In this document: positions 17,550 to 26,290 of the stretch, piece by piece
How the letters are laid out: every line of letters starts with the position of its first letter
Position numbering within the stretch: the first letter of the stretch is position 1
Source: Brucella sp. 21LCYQ03
Lineage (GTDB): Bacteria; Pseudomonadota; Alphaproteobacteria; Rhizobiales; Rhizobiaceae
Assembly (NCBI RefSeq): GCF_023554105.1
Contig: NZ_JAMJWE010000001.1
Location: 310,001-374,000, forward strand
DNA length: 64,000 nucleotides
Direction of reading: 5' to 3'
The notes under the pieces: generated by a model
Databases searched by the model: none
Seen by the model: the letters and a program-made list of their open reading frames with translations, nothing else
Told to the model about the DNA's origin: nothing
Program-made: the position numbers and the translations under genes

Positions 17550-18101
17550 TCAGTTTTTCGATGGGTTTGCTGCGGAATAAACGACATGACGTTTGAGGTG
17601 GGGCATGTCGTCAGGCACCTTGGGGTGGTCGAAGTCGCGGGCTTCATCCCGCACCATTCCGATGCGCTGCATAACTGATGTCGAGCGGTCGTTATTGAAA
17701 ACAGCAAATGAGACAACTTCAGGAAGTTTCAGCTTTTCGAAGGCGTAAGCCAGCAGTGCTTTTCCTGCTTCGGTCATATAGCCCTTTCCCCAGAAGGACG
17801 GTGTAAGCCGCCAGCCGATTTCTACCGTGCCGTCAGGGAGGCACGGTTCGAGATCTGTGAGGGCGAGACCAGCAAAGCCGATTGATTGTCCGCTTTGTTT
17901 TTCCTCAATAGCGTAAAAGCCATACCCTGTTTCTGTGATCATTGTTTGCAGACGTTCAAACAATGCGTCTGATTCTGTGCGAGACAGCCGAGACGGGAAG
18001 AAACGCATTACCTCAGCATCTGAGTTGATTTCGTGAAGCAATTCGCGATCCCGGTTTTCCCAGTTGCGAATAACGAGGCGAGGCGTTTCCAGAATAATCA
18101 T
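17550..18101 (-). CDS. GNAT-family N-acetyltransferase (RimJ/RimL-like)
   Basis: The protein has 183 residues of the acetyltransferase_3 type. It opens with ETPRLVIRNWENRDRELL, shows ESDALFERLQ, then the acetyl-CoA-binding region GKGYMTEAGKALLAYAFEKL (motif A variant of Q/RxxGxG/A) and VFNNDRSTSVMQRIGM. RimJ-like enzymes acetylate protein N-termini, but many paralogues act on small molecules, so the substrate is open. It overlaps the serB stop by four bases and is probably co-expressed with serB. Confidence 0.88.
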   Translation of the reverse strand: MIILETPRLVIRNWENRDRELLHEINSDAEVMRFFPSRLSRTESDALFERLQTMITETGYGFYAIEEKQSGQSIGFAGLALTDLEPCLPDGTVEIGWRLTPSFWGKGYMTEAGKALLAYAFEKLKLPEVVSFAVFNNDRSTSVMQRIGMVRDEARDFDHPKVPDDMPHLKRHVVYSAANPSKN

Positions 18102-18997
18102 TCGACAAAATCCGATTTACGATAGCCTTGAATATAAAGGAGGGCGGTCAGATCGCCATGATCGATGCGCACTTTGGCCTGTGCCGCGACCGCAGGTTTT
18201 GCATGAAGCGCAACGCCCGTGCCTGCAAGCTGGATCATGCCAAGGTCGTTTGCGCCGTCACCCACAGCGATTGCGTCCTGTGGTGTGAGCCCAAGACGCT
18301 CTGCGATTTCAACGAGCTTTTCGACCTTGGCTTCGCGACCGAGGATTGGATCAGAGACCGTTCCGCTTAGATGCGTGCCATCATGCAAAAGTGTGTTGGC
18401 GCGATCTTCGTTGAAGCCAATCATTTCAGCAACGCGCTTTGTGAATGATGTGAAGCCGCCGGATACGAGTGCTGTATATGCGCCGTGCTTGCGCATGGTC
18501 CGAACCAGTTCCACGCCGCCCGGCATGAGTGTGATGCGGGTTGAGATAACCTTGTCAATCACCGACAGCGGTAGACCTTTGAGAAGCGCTACGCGTTCGC
18601 GTAGAGCTGGCTCGAATTCAATTTCGCCATTCATAGCACGGGCGGTGATGAGCGAGACCTGTTCACGCAGACCTGCTTCTTCGGCCAGTTCATCAATGCA
18701 TTCCTGCTGGATCATGGTGGAATCCATGTCGGCAATCAGAATTTTCTTGCGTCGGCTGTCCTGTTCCTGCACCACGACATCAACTGGTGCGCCATCAAGG
18801 GCGGCTCGCAGAGCTTGCTCAGCCTCGTCTGAGGTGATGGTTGATGGAAGTGGTATGTCGCAAGCAATGCCATCGGCCAGCCAGTAAAGTCCGGTTGCAT
18901 TCACTGCCGCCGAGGCTTTAATCCCAAGCGAAGGAACAAGCTGTGCTTTGGCTGGATTGGCAATCAGTGTAGCAATAAGAGAAGCGGATCGGGACAT
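18098..18997 (-). CDS. serB: Phosphoserine phosphatase
   Basis: This 299-residue HAD-superfamily enzyme dephosphorylates O-phosphoserine in the last step of serine synthesis. The nucleophile motif is D90-M-D-S-T94; SGGFTSFTKRVAE supplies motif II and GDGANDLGMIQLAG motif III/IV. The N-terminal about 80 residues form the ACT-like domain of longer SerB proteins. I start at the ATG at 18997, where AGGA lies ten bases upstream; the frame is open to 19096 but the extra residues are antisense to miaA. Only 17 bases separate its start from that of divergent miaA. Confidence 0.95.
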   Translation of the reverse strand: MSRSASLIATLIANPAKAQLVPSLGIKASAAVNATGLYWLADGIACDIPLPSTITSDEAEQALRAALDGAPVDVVVQEQDSRRKKILIADMDSTMIQQECIDELAEEAGLREQVSLITARAMNGEIEFEPALRERVALLKGLPLSVIDKVISTRITLMPGGVELVRTMRKHGAYTALVSGGFTSFTKRVAEMIGFNEDRANTLLHDGTHLSGTVSDPILGREAKVEKLVEIAERLGLTPQDAIAVGDGANDLGMIQLAGTGVALHAKPAVAAQAKVRIDHGDLTALLYIQGYRKSDFVE

Positions 18998-19014
18998 GAG
19001 GAGCATTTCCTGCG

Positions 19015-19926
19015 ATGAGTGAAGCGGCGAAGGATGCAATCCTGATAGCTGGCCCGACGGCCAGCGGCAAGTCGGCTCTTGCCCTTCATCTGGCAAAGAA
19101 GACCGGCGGCTTCATCGTAAACACCGATTCCATGCAGGTTTATGACGTACTTGATCTGTTGAGTGCACGTCCGCAATCTGACGAGCTTCGCGAAGCTGAA
19201 CATTATCTTTATGGGCATGTTGCTCCATCTGTTTCCTATTCAACCGGAAAATGGTTTGCAGACGTTGAGGCGCTGCTGTCGCGCGCCGATCTCAAAGGGC
19301 GCACGCCAATCTTTGTTGGTGGGACGGGACTCTATTTTCGCGCTTTGCTTGGTGGGCTTTCGCAAATGCCGGAAGTACCTGGCGATTTCCGCGATTATTG
19401 GCGCAACAAAATGAGTGAGGATGGAGCGGAAGCGCTTCATAGGTTGCTCGCGGAACGCGACCCAGAAATTGCTGTCACGTTAAGACCGACTGACAGTCAG
19501 CGTATTGTGCGTGCACTTGAAGTGTTTGAAGGAACCGGAAAGTCGCTGCTGCACTGGCAGAAAAACACAGGAACGGCGCTTGTCGACGATGTGACTGCGA
19601 ACAAGATTATTTTGTTGCCAGATCGTCAATGGTTGGGCGAGCGGATTGCACAACGCTTCAATCTGATGTGGGATCATGGTGCACTTGAAGAGGTGCATGC
19701 ATTAATGGCGCTGGACCTTGATCCAGCCTTGCCGGCTTTAAAAGCTATTGGCGTGCGCGAGATTTCGGCCTTTTTTGCCGGTGAGATGACGCGGGAAGAA
19801 GCCATTGAGCTTTCGGTTATTGCCACGCGCCAATATGCCAAACGGCAATCGACATGGTTTAGAAATCAGCTCGATGATAGCTGGAAAAGATATATTTCGG
19901 GGCAAGAAGCGCTGCTAAGGCAATAA
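19015..19926 (+). CDS. miaA: tRNA dimethylallyltransferase
   Basis: This 303-residue protein transfers dimethylallyl to N6 of A37 in tRNAs reading UNN codons. The P-loop GPTASGKS is at 13-20, followed by [18 protein letters not shown] with the catalytic Asp, then [14 protein letters not shown] and [14 protein letters not shown]. The GAGGAG ribosome site (18998-19003) abuts the serB start codon on the other strand, so the two mRNAs must overlap or be leader-poor. The next + strand unit is the ilvB leader. Confidence 0.96.
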   Translation: MSEAAKDAILIAGPTASGKSALALHLAKKTGGFIVNTDSMQVYDVLDLLSARPQSDELREAEHYLYGHVAPSVSYSTGKWFADVEALLSRADLKGRTPIFVGGTGLYFRALLGGLSQMPEVPGDFRDYWRNKMSEDGAEALHRLLAERDPEIAVTLRPTDSQRIVRALEVFEGTGKSLLHWQKNTGTALVDDVTANKIILLPDRQWLGERIAQRFNLMWDHGALEEVHALMALDLDPALPALKAIGVREISAFFAGEMTREEAIELSVIATRQYAKRQSTWFRNQLDDSWKRYISGQEALLRQ

Positions 19927-19983
19927 TCTTATCAAGAATGCTCTTTTTATATAAGAAAATATCACGTTTTATGCATTTTCGCG

Positions 19984-20012
19984 TTGACGGCGCGATTTTC
20001 GCTGATTAGTCT
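19984..20012 (+). promoter_or_regulatory. Promoter of the ilvB-ilvH leader
   Basis: TTGACG (19984-19989), a 17-base spacer and TAGTCT (20007-20012) predict a transcript start near 20019, one base from the leader-peptide ATG. It is the best promoter match in the miaA-ilvB gap. Confidence 0.65.
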
Positions 20013-20019
20013 CGCCGCC

Positions 20020-20076
20020 ATGAACAGAACAGCTCTTATTCTTGTGGTACGTACGCGCATGGGCAGGATGGTGTAA
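20020..20076 (+). CDS. ilvB operon leader peptide (attenuation peptide)
   Basis: An 18-codon frame encodes MNRTALILVVRTRMGRMV, with Leu-Ile-Leu-Val-Val in a row: the regulatory branched-chain amino-acid codons expected of an ilv leader. It ends inside a stem that precedes a strong terminator, as in trp/ilv attenuators. The predicted transcript start falls at or one base before the ATG, so the peptide could be translated from a leaderless mRNA, as has been described for the Sinorhizobium trp leader. Ribosome stalling on scarce Leu/Ile/Val would favour the antiterminated form. Confidence 0.8.
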   Translation: MNRTALILVVRTRMGRMV

Positions 20077-20131
20077 CCATCCGGCGAAAGCTCCCATGCG
20101 CGAAAGACAGGCTCCCTCGGGGGCCTTTTTT
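20055..20131 (+). promoter_or_regulatory. Transcription attenuator of ilvB-ilvH
   Basis: A stem (GCGCATGGG at 20055-20063 with CCCATGCGC at 20093-20101, inner GGATGG with CCATCC) overlaps the end of the leader frame. It is followed by a GC-rich terminator (AGGCTCCC at 20109-20116 with GGGGGCCT at 20119-20126, then T). The layout is a classical ribosome-mediated attenuator controlling the large downstream gene. Confidence 0.8.
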
Positions 20132-20185
20132 GTTATCTAAACACCAACGAAATTGAATATGTAAAGCAGACGGGAAGTGACGACG

Positions 20186-21991
20186 ATGACGGCAGCAAAA
20201 AGCGAGGCGGCAACGATCTCCGCAGGACAACGCGAAATGACCGGCGCGGAAATGGTGGTTCAGGCTATGATCGATCATGGCGTGGAACATCTTTTTGGCT
20301 ATCCGGGCGGTGCCGTGCTGCCGATCTATGACGAACTTTTCCAGCAGGACAAGGTTGAACATATTCTTGTTCGCCACGAGCAGGGCGCTGGCCATGCCGC
20401 TGAAGGCTATGCACGTGCAACCGGCAAGGTTGGCGTTATGCTGGTGACGTCTGGTCCGGGTGCCACCAATGCGGTTACGCCTTTGCAGGACGCTTTGATG
20501 GATTCAATCCCGCTGGTTTGCATTTCCGGTCAGGTTCCAACATCGCTGATTGGTTCTGATGGTTTTCAGGAGGCTGATACCGTTGGCATTACGCGCCCTT
20601 GCACCAAGCACAACTGGCTGGTTCGCGACGTAAATGATCTGTCGCGCGTTCTACACGAAGCGTTCCATATCGCCTCAACCGGTCGCCCGGGTCCGGTTCT
20701 GGTTGATATTCCAAAGGACATTCAGTTTGCGACCGGCATTTATACGCCACCGCAGACATCGCCGCGCACCAGCTATCGCCCGACTATTGAAGGCGACAAG
20801 ACTGCAATTGCTCAGGCCGTTGAAATGCTGTTGAGCGCCAAGAAGCCAGTCATTTATTCGGGTGGCGGTGTTATCAATTCTGGTCCTGCAGCCACGAAAC
20901 TGCTGCGCGAACTGGTTGAGATCAGCAATTTCCCGATCACATCGACACTGATGGGCTTGGGTGCTTATCCTGCGTCGGGTAATAATTGGCTCGGTATGCT
21001 TGGCATGCACGGTACATACGAAGCCAATATGACTATGCATGATTGCGATGTCATGCTGTGCGTTGGTGCACGTTTTGACGACCGTATCACGGGTCGTCTC
21101 AATGCGTTTGCACCGCACTCGCGCAAAATCCACATCGATATTGATCCATCCTCGATCAACAAGAATGTCCGCGTTGATGTTCCGATCATTGGTGACGTTG
21201 CGCATGTTCTGGAAGACATTGTTCGCCAGTTCCGCGCGGCTTCTAAGAAGCCGGATGCAAACGCAATTGGCGCATGGTGGGAGCAGATCAATCGTTGGCG
21301 CGCACGTAAGTCACTGGCCTATACGCCAAACAAAGACGTCATCATGCCGCAATATGCATTGCAGCGTCTGAACGAACTGACGAAAGATCGTGATACCTAT
21401 ATCACGACTGAAGTTGGTCAGCATCAGATGTGGGCAGCGCAGTTCATGGATTTTGAAGCGCCAAACCGCTGGATGACATCGGGCGGTCTCGGCACCATGG
21501 GTTATGGCTTGCCAGCCGCTCTCGGCGTTCAGATTGCGCATCCAGATGCGCTGGTTATCGATATTGCTGGCGATGCGTCGATCCAGATGTGTATTCAGGA
21601 AATGTCGGCTGCAATCCAGTACAATGCGCCAATCAAGATTTTCATTCTGAACAATCAATATATGGGCATGGTTCGCCAGTGGCAGCAGTTGCTGCATGGC
21701 AACCGCCTGTCGCATTCTTATACCGAGGCAATGCCTGATTTCGTGAAGCTTGCAGAAGCTTACGGTGCGCATGGCATTCGTTGCGACAAGCCAGCTTTGC
21801 TGGATGATGCAATCATGGAAATGATTGAAATCAAAAAGCCGGTTATCTTCGATTGCCGCGTTGCCAATCTAGCCAACTGCTTCCCGATGATCCCGTCTGG
21901 CAAGGCGCATAATGAAATGCTGTTGCCTGATGAAGCGACTGACGAAGCTGTTGCCAATGCTATTGACGCCAAGGGCCGTTCCCTAGTCTGA
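20186..21991 (+). CDS. ilvB: Acetolactate synthase, large (catalytic) subunit
   Basis: This 601-residue ThDP enzyme condenses two pyruvates to acetolactate, or pyruvate with 2-oxobutyrate to acetohydroxybutyrate, opening valine, leucine and isoleucine synthesis. GYPGGAVLPIYDEL and catalytic Glu65 (LVRHEQGAGHAAEGYAR) are present, as are the FAD-region ARFDDRITG and the ThDP motif from GDASIQMCIQEMSA to LNNQYMGMVRQWQ. I use ATG 20186 with GGGAAG nine bases upstream; a GTG three codons earlier is possible. ilvH follows after 15 bp. Expression is under the leader attenuator. Confidence 0.97.
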   Translation: MTAAKSEAATISAGQREMTGAEMVVQAMIDHGVEHLFGYPGGAVLPIYDELFQQDKVEHILVRHEQGAGHAAEGYARATGKVGVMLVTSGPGATNAVTPLQDALMDSIPLVCISGQVPTSLIGSDGFQEADTVGITRPCTKHNWLVRDVNDLSRVLHEAFHIASTGRPGPVLVDIPKDIQFATGIYTPPQTSPRTSYRPTIEGDKTAIAQAVEMLLSAKKPVIYSGGGVINSGPAATKLLRELVEISNFPITSTLMGLGAYPASGNNWLGMLGMHGTYEANMTMHDCDVMLCVGARFDDRITGRLNAFAPHSRKIHIDIDPSSINKNVRVDVPIIGDVAHVLEDIVRQFRAASKKPDANAIGAWWEQINRWRARKSLAYTPNKDVIMPQYALQRLNELTKDRDTYITTEVGQHQMWAAQFMDFEAPNRWMTSGGLGTMGYGLPAALGVQIAHPDALVIDIAGDASIQMCIQEMSAAIQYNAPIKIFILNNQYMGMVRQWQQLLHGNRLSHSYTEAMPDFVKLAEAYGAHGIRCDKPALLDDAIMEMIEIKKPVIFDCRVANLANCFPMIPSGKAHNEMLLPDEATDEAVANAIDAKGRSLV

Positions 21992-22006
21992 TCCGGAGTA
22001 AAGAAC

Positions 22007-22579
22007 ATGAACGCACAAAATCTAGCATCCGGCTCGGCATATTTCATTGCAGCGGATACCCAGACACCAGAAACGCATACGCTTTCGGTTCTCGTTGATA
22101 ACGAACCGGGCGTTCTTGCCCGCGTTATTGGCCTGTTTTCAGGACGTGGCTACAATATTGAAAGCCTGACGGTTTCTGAGACCGAGCATGAGCAGCACCT
22201 GTCGCGCATTACGATTGTAACGCGCGGTACGCCAAATGTACTTGATCAAATCCGCCATCAGCTGGAACGCATTGTTCCGGTACATCGCGTGGTTGATATG
22301 ACCCATCGCGCTGTTGAACTCGGCCATGAGCGCCCGATTGAGCGTGAATTGGCGTTGATCAAAGTTGCAGGCAAGGGCGAGGCGCGCGCCGAAACTCTGC
22401 GTCTGACCGATGCTTTTAATGCAAAGATTGTGGATGCAACGACCGAGCATTTCATCGTCGAGATTACTGGTAAAACCGCCAAGATCGATCAGTTCATTTC
22501 GCTGATGAAGCCACTTGGTCTCGTGGAGATTTGCCGCACTGGTGTGGCTGCAATGAACCGCGGCCCGCAAGGTCTCTAA
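22007..22579 (+). CDS. ilvH: Acetolactate synthase, small (regulatory) subunit
   Basis: This 190-residue protein has an N-terminal ACT domain (HTLSVLVDNEPGVLARVIGLFSGRGYNIESL, in two blocks) that binds valine for feedback inhibition, and a C-terminal ALS_ss domain (ELALIKVAGKGEARAE and later FIVEITGKTAKIDQFI). It activates and regulates the large subunit. The CCGGAGTAAAG ribosome site lies before ATG 22007. A terminator ends the operon. Confidence 0.97.
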   Translation: MNAQNLASGSAYFIAADTQTPETHTLSVLVDNEPGVLARVIGLFSGRGYNIESLTVSETEHEQHLSRITIVTRGTPNVLDQIRHQLERIVPVHRVVDMTHRAVELGHERPIERELALIKVAGKGEARAETLRLTDAFNAKIVDATTEHFIVEITGKTAKIDQFISLMKPLGLVEICRTGVAAMNRGPQGL

Positions 22580-22610
22580 GCTTAGTCCGCACTGATACAA
22601 TATCCTTTGA

Positions 22611-22645
22611 AACCGGCACAATGTTTTGATTGTGCCGGTTTTTTA
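22611..22645 (+). terminator. Intrinsic terminator of ilvB-ilvH
   Basis: AACCGGCACAAT, the loop GTTTTG, ATTGTGCCGGTT and further T make a perfect 12-bp stem with U-tract. Confidence 0.95.
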
Positions 22646-22696
22646 TTGGGCTAACTTCTTCTCACAAAAAGCTGCTGATTGCTCAAAAGGTGAATG

Positions 22697-23659
22697 ATGT
22701 CTGTGCTTCCGACATATGATGATGTGGTATCTGCGGCCCAATTGATTGAAGGCCATGCGCATAGAACGCCAGTCTTCACTTCAGCGACCATTGACGCCCA
22801 AACGGGTGCACAGTTCTTTTTCAAATGCGAGAATTTTCAGCGCATCGGCGCGTTCAAGTTGCGTGGCGCTTACAATGCTTTGGCGCGCTTTACGGACGAG
22901 CAGAAGAAGCGCGGCGTGCTTGCATTTTCGTCTGGTAATCATGCGCAGGCGATTGCCCTATCTGCAAAGCTTCTTGGTATCGGCGCAACGATTATCATGC
23001 CCGAAGACGCACCGGCCGCAAAACTCGACGCGACACGCGGCTACGGCGCAAAGGTCGTCACGTATAATCGCTACACCGAAGATCGTGATGCGCTTTCTAA
23101 GAAGCTTGCGGACGAGGGTGGTCTAACCCTCATTCCGCCATTCAATCATCCCGATATTATTGCGGGGCAGGGCACAGCAACCAAGGAGCTGATCGAAGAG
23201 GTTGGGCCACTTGATGCATTGTTCGTCTGTCTCGGAGGTGGCGGTCTGTTGGCAGGCTCCGCACTGGCTGCGAAAGCGCTTTCGCCCTCATGCGACGTTT
23301 ATGGTGTTGAGCCAGAAGCTGGCAATGATGGTCAGCAGTCGTTTCGCTCAGGTCAAATCGTACATATTGATGTGCCAAAAACTTTGGCCGATGGCGCGCA
23401 GACACAGGCGCTCGGCGATATGACTTTTGCGGTTATTCAGAAAACTGTTCGGGATATTTTGGCTGTGAGCGATGATGAACTCGTACAAGGTATGAAATTC
23501 TTTGCCAGTCGCATGAAGATGGTGGTTGAACCGACAGGGTGTCTTGGTTTTGCTGGGGCTATGCAAATGGCACCAGAACTGAAAGGCAAACGCGTCGGCG
23601 TGATCGTCAGCGGTGGCAATGTTGATCTCGAGAGATTTGCTGCGCTTGTTAGAGCGTGA
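22697..23659 (+). CDS. PLP-dependent threonine/serine dehydratase family (short, no ACT domain)
   Basis: A fold-type II PLP enzyme of 320 residues. The PLP lysine lies in GAFKLRGAYN, the substrate loop in SSGNHAQAIA, and the phosphate-binding loop in GGGGLLAGSA. It lacks the C-terminal regulatory ACT-like domain of biosynthetic IlvA, so it is closer to catabolic threonine ammonia-lyase, serine racemase or hydroxyaspartate dehydratase. Lying just after ilvB-ilvH it could feed 2-oxobutyrate to acetolactate synthase, but a separate terminator stands between. The last two codons and stop fall within an intergenic repeat. AAGGTG precedes ATG 22697. Confidence 0.9.
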   Translation: MSVLPTYDDVVSAAQLIEGHAHRTPVFTSATIDAQTGAQFFFKCENFQRIGAFKLRGAYNALARFTDEQKKRGVLAFSSGNHAQAIALSAKLLGIGATIIMPEDAPAAKLDATRGYGAKVVTYNRYTEDRDALSKKLADEGGLTLIPPFNHPDIIAGQGTATKELIEEVGPLDALFVCLGGGGLLAGSALAAKALSPSCDVYGVEPEAGNDGQQSFRSGQIVHIDVPKTLADGAQTQALGDMTFAVIQKTVRDILAVSDDELVQGMKFFASRMKMVVEPTGCLGFAGAMQMAPELKGKRVGVIVSGGNVDLERFAALVRA

Positions 23660-23751
23660 CGCGCTTATCCGTCCCCACAGCGCTCGCTCTAACTCCTTAT
23701 TCTTACGCATGTCGTTATCGGAAAACCGGTTCCCACTTTTCCGCGACATGC
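23651..23751. repeat. Mosaic palindromic repeat (copy 1 of a Rhizobiales-type element)
   Basis: Two adjacent hairpins: AGAGCG/CGCTCT (23651-23690), beginning inside the end of the dehydratase gene, and GCATGTCG/CGACATGC (23707-23751) enclosing AAAACCGGTTCCCACTTTT. The second hairpin shares its core with elements at 37118, 53497 and 55244. Confidence 0.75.
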
Positions 23752-23817
23752 TTTAGCTAAAACATCTGATCACGGTTTGATCTTGTTTTTGAGTGCCGAA
23801 TCCTGTCTGAACAGGGG

Positions 23818-24939
23818 ATGCAGTTTTCACCAGAACAGGATCAGGCTTTAAAAGCCGTTGGGAAATGGCTGAAGGAAGGGCGTTCGCCAATCTTCAGGCT
23901 GTTTGGTTATGCCGGAACGGGTAAAACCACACTTGCGCGCTATTTTGCCGAGCATGTGGATGGTGAAGTGCAGTTTGCAGCCTTTACCGGCAAGGCCGCG
24001 CAGGTTCTGCGCTCCAAGGGTGCAAATAATGCCCGTACACTGCATTCGCTGATTTATCGTCCGCGTGGTGAAGAAGCCGTTGAAGACGAAACGACTGGCA
24101 AGACATCGATTGCGCCGACGTTTTCACTCAATCGTCAAAGCCCGGTAGCCAAAGCAGCCCTCATCGTTGTGGACGAATGTTCGATGGTCGATGAGCAGCT
24201 TGGCCGCGATCTGATGACCTTTGGCACTCCTATTCTCGTGCTGGGTGATCCAGGGCAGTTGCCGCCGATTTCGGGTGGTGGATTCTTTACTGAACATGAG
24301 CCAGATTATCTGCTGACTGAAATTCATCGTCAGGCACGTGATAATCCGATTATCCGTATGGCGCTCGATGTCCGTGAGGGCAGGGAACTCAGTTATTGCG
24401 ACGAAGGTCGGGCAAAGATTATTTCCAAGTCTGAGGTCAATCAGGATCTGGTTCTTTCTGCCGATCAGGTGCTTGTGGGGACCAACCGCACACGCAAGCG
24501 CTATAATCAGCGACTACGTGAGCTGAAAGGCTTTAGCGCTGAGTATCCGCAGGCAGGCGATAAGCTTGTGTGCCTGCGTAATGATCCGGCAAAAGGATTG
24601 CTGAACGGCTCGCTGTGGAAAGTCATGACGTCTTCTAAAGAAACTGTGAAGCCCGGCATTAATTTGCTTGTTTCGCCAGAAGATGAAGATCGCGGTGTCG
24701 CCAAGATCAAGCTGCTCAAAGCGCAGTTTGAAGACCCGGATGCTGAAATTCCGTGGCAGACGAAGAAGCGCTTCGATGATTTCGATTATGGTTATGCCCT
24801 GACGGTGCATAAGGCGCAGGGTTCGCAGTGGGATAATGTCGTACTGTTTGACGAGAGCTATGCCTTCCGTGACACGCGTGAGCGCTGGCTTTACACAGCC
24901 ATAACCCGCGCGGCGGAGCAGCTTACAATCGTCAAATAA
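23818..24939 (+). CDS. RecD-like superfamily 1 DNA helicase
   Basis: This 373-residue, single-polypeptide SF1B helicase resembles phage Dda and RecD2 cores without an N-terminal extension. Walker A GYAGTGKTT is at 30-38, Walker B VVDE with Asp119-Glu120, motif III LGDPGQLPP around 142-150, and motif V/VI ALTVHKAQGSQWDNVV and TAITRAAEQ near the C-terminus. It likely unwinds 5' to 3' single-strand-tailed DNA during replication or repair. The frame starts at the ATG at 23818 directly after a repeat element, with no strong ribosome site (AACAGGGG). It appears monocistronic. Confidence 0.92.
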   Translation: MQFSPEQDQALKAVGKWLKEGRSPIFRLFGYAGTGKTTLARYFAEHVDGEVQFAAFTGKAAQVLRSKGANNARTLHSLIYRPRGEEAVEDETTGKTSIAPTFSLNRQSPVAKAALIVVDECSMVDEQLGRDLMTFGTPILVLGDPGQLPPISGGGFFTEHEPDYLLTEIHRQARDNPIIRMALDVREGRELSYCDEGRAKIISKSEVNQDLVLSADQVLVGTNRTRKRYNQRLRELKGFSAEYPQAGDKLVCLRNDPAKGLLNGSLWKVMTSSKETVKPGINLLVSPEDEDRGVAKIKLLKAQFEDPDAEIPWQTKKRFDDFDYGYALTVHKAQGSQWDNVVLFDESYAFRDTRERWLYTAITRAAEQLTIVK

Positions 24940-25338
24940 TTACTGGTCAGCGGGTTCGGCGTTTAGCCATGCCCATGCTTTTGGTTCATCTTCCGCTTCA
25001 AAAGTTTTCATTTCGATGGAGAGGAATGGCTGCATCAGCGTTACGCTGGCTTGTATCCATAAAGGTCCGCCAACAATCGCATAGCGGCGTAAGTGACGGA
25101 GCGACTTGGCTCGCATCGACAGCATGCTTTCGGAAAATGCAGACCCCCAATCGACGCCTTCATATCCGGTCAGACGAATGAGAAGATCGATTTCTTCGTG
25201 CCCTTCATAGGCCGCGTCGAGCAAGCCATAGAGATTTTCAAGGGCTGCATCATCGAGATGTCCTTCGATTGCAAAGGCAAATACATCTTCACGATTGGTT
25301 GCAATGCGACGGACGACAGGAATGTCTTCATTGCGCAT
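24940..25338 (-). CDS. SpoIIAA-like (STAS/SEC14-fold) protein
   Basis: This 132-residue protein shows the SpoIIAA-like family pattern: the opening VFAFAIEGHLDDAALENLYGLL, a central EEIDLLIRLTGYEGVDWGSAF and the tail FEAEDEPKAWAWLN. Members are small cytoplasmic alpha/beta proteins linked to lipid or anti-sigma-like binding; function is unproven. The start is ATG 25338 because GGAGGT lies just upstream; a frame opening at 25467 has no ribosome site and an unrelated N-terminus. It ends against the convergent helicase gene with no gap. Confidence 0.82.
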   Translation of the reverse strand: MRNEDIPVVRRIATNREDVFAFAIEGHLDDAALENLYGLLDAAYEGHEEIDLLIRLTGYEGVDWGSAFSESMLSMRAKSLRHLRRYAIVGGPLWIQASVTLMQPFLSIEMKTFEAEDEPKAWAWLNAEPADQ

Positions 25339-25549
25339 AAGGACCTCCATTGGGTGGAAATTGCTTTTTAAAAACGTCATATTTCTTGTTGGCCTTAACG
25401 TTTTTGATGGGGCAAAAGTTGCGTTCAGACTGATAAAATTTGAGTAATGTATTTCTTGACGATTCATTGTGGGTGCGACCGGAAAGCACTGACATTTTTT
25501 ACCATCGCGGGATATAAAGCCATATCCTTATCTGTGGGAGCTATGCTCT

Positions 25550-26290
25550 ATGCCTGCAAAACTGTCCGTCAATCTCAATGCCATAGCCATGTTACGCAAT
25601 CGCCGTGATCTTCCATGGCCAAGTGTAACAGGCCTTGGGCGAGCAGCGCTTGCAGCGGGTGCTGCTGGTTTGACAGTGCATCCACGTCCTGATCAGCGCC
25701 ATATACGCTTTTCTGACCTTGGCGACATTCGTGCGCTCATTGATGATGAGTATCCGCAGGCTGAGTTTAATATTGAAGGTTTTCCGACAGAGGCGTTTCT
25801 TGATCTGGTTGATAAACACCAGCCCGAGCAAGTGACGCTGGTGCCCGATGATCCAATGCAGGCGACGTCTGATCACGGTTGGGATTTTGAAACCAAATCT
25901 GACTTCTTGGCTCCAATTGTTCAGCGCCTCAAGGCAAACGGTATGCGTGTTTCGCTGTTTGCTGACCCTGATCCGCTTGGCTATGATAAGGTTAAAGCGA
26001 TTGGTGCTGATCGTATCGAGCTTTACACTGGGCCTTATGGTGCGACTTATGACGATCCCTCGGCTGCAACGCGGGAGCTTGTCCGTATCGGTAAGGCAGC
26101 TGATGCGGCCACGAAGCTGGGGCTCGCAATCAATGCCGGGCACGATTTGACAGTTGAAAATCTGCCTGCGCTGGTCAAACGTGTACCGCAGTTAAGCGAA
26201 GTTTCGATAGGTCATGGCCTGACGGCAGATGCTTTGATGTACGGTATGCCGGTTACGGTCAGTCGCTATATTGCAGCGCTGGCGGGATAG
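25550..26290 (+). CDS. pdxJ: Pyridoxine 5'-phosphate synthase
   Basis: This 246-residue TIM barrel condenses 1-deoxyxylulose 5-phosphate with amino-acetone phosphate to pyridoxine 5'-phosphate, the last step of the DXP-dependent B6 route. The start [16 protein letters not shown] carries the substrate-binding Asn. [16 protein letters not shown] contains catalytic His, QVTLVPDDP the next strand and [14 protein letters not shown] the C-terminal His. The sequence is complete and the GGGAGC ribosome site precedes ATG 25550. It is flanked by a 211-bp non-coding gap with no clear signal beyond a possible promoter. Confidence 0.97.
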   Translation: MPAKLSVNLNAIAMLRNRRDLPWPSVTGLGRAALAAGAAGLTVHPRPDQRHIRFSDLGDIRALIDDEYPQAEFNIEGFPTEAFLDLVDKHQPEQVTLVPDDPMQATSDHGWDFETKSDFLAPIVQRLKANGMRVSLFADPDPLGYDKVKAIGADRIELYTGPYGATYDDPSAATRELVRIGKAADAATKLGLAINAGHDLTVENLPALVKRVPQLSEVSIGHGLTADALMYGMPVTVSRYIAALAG

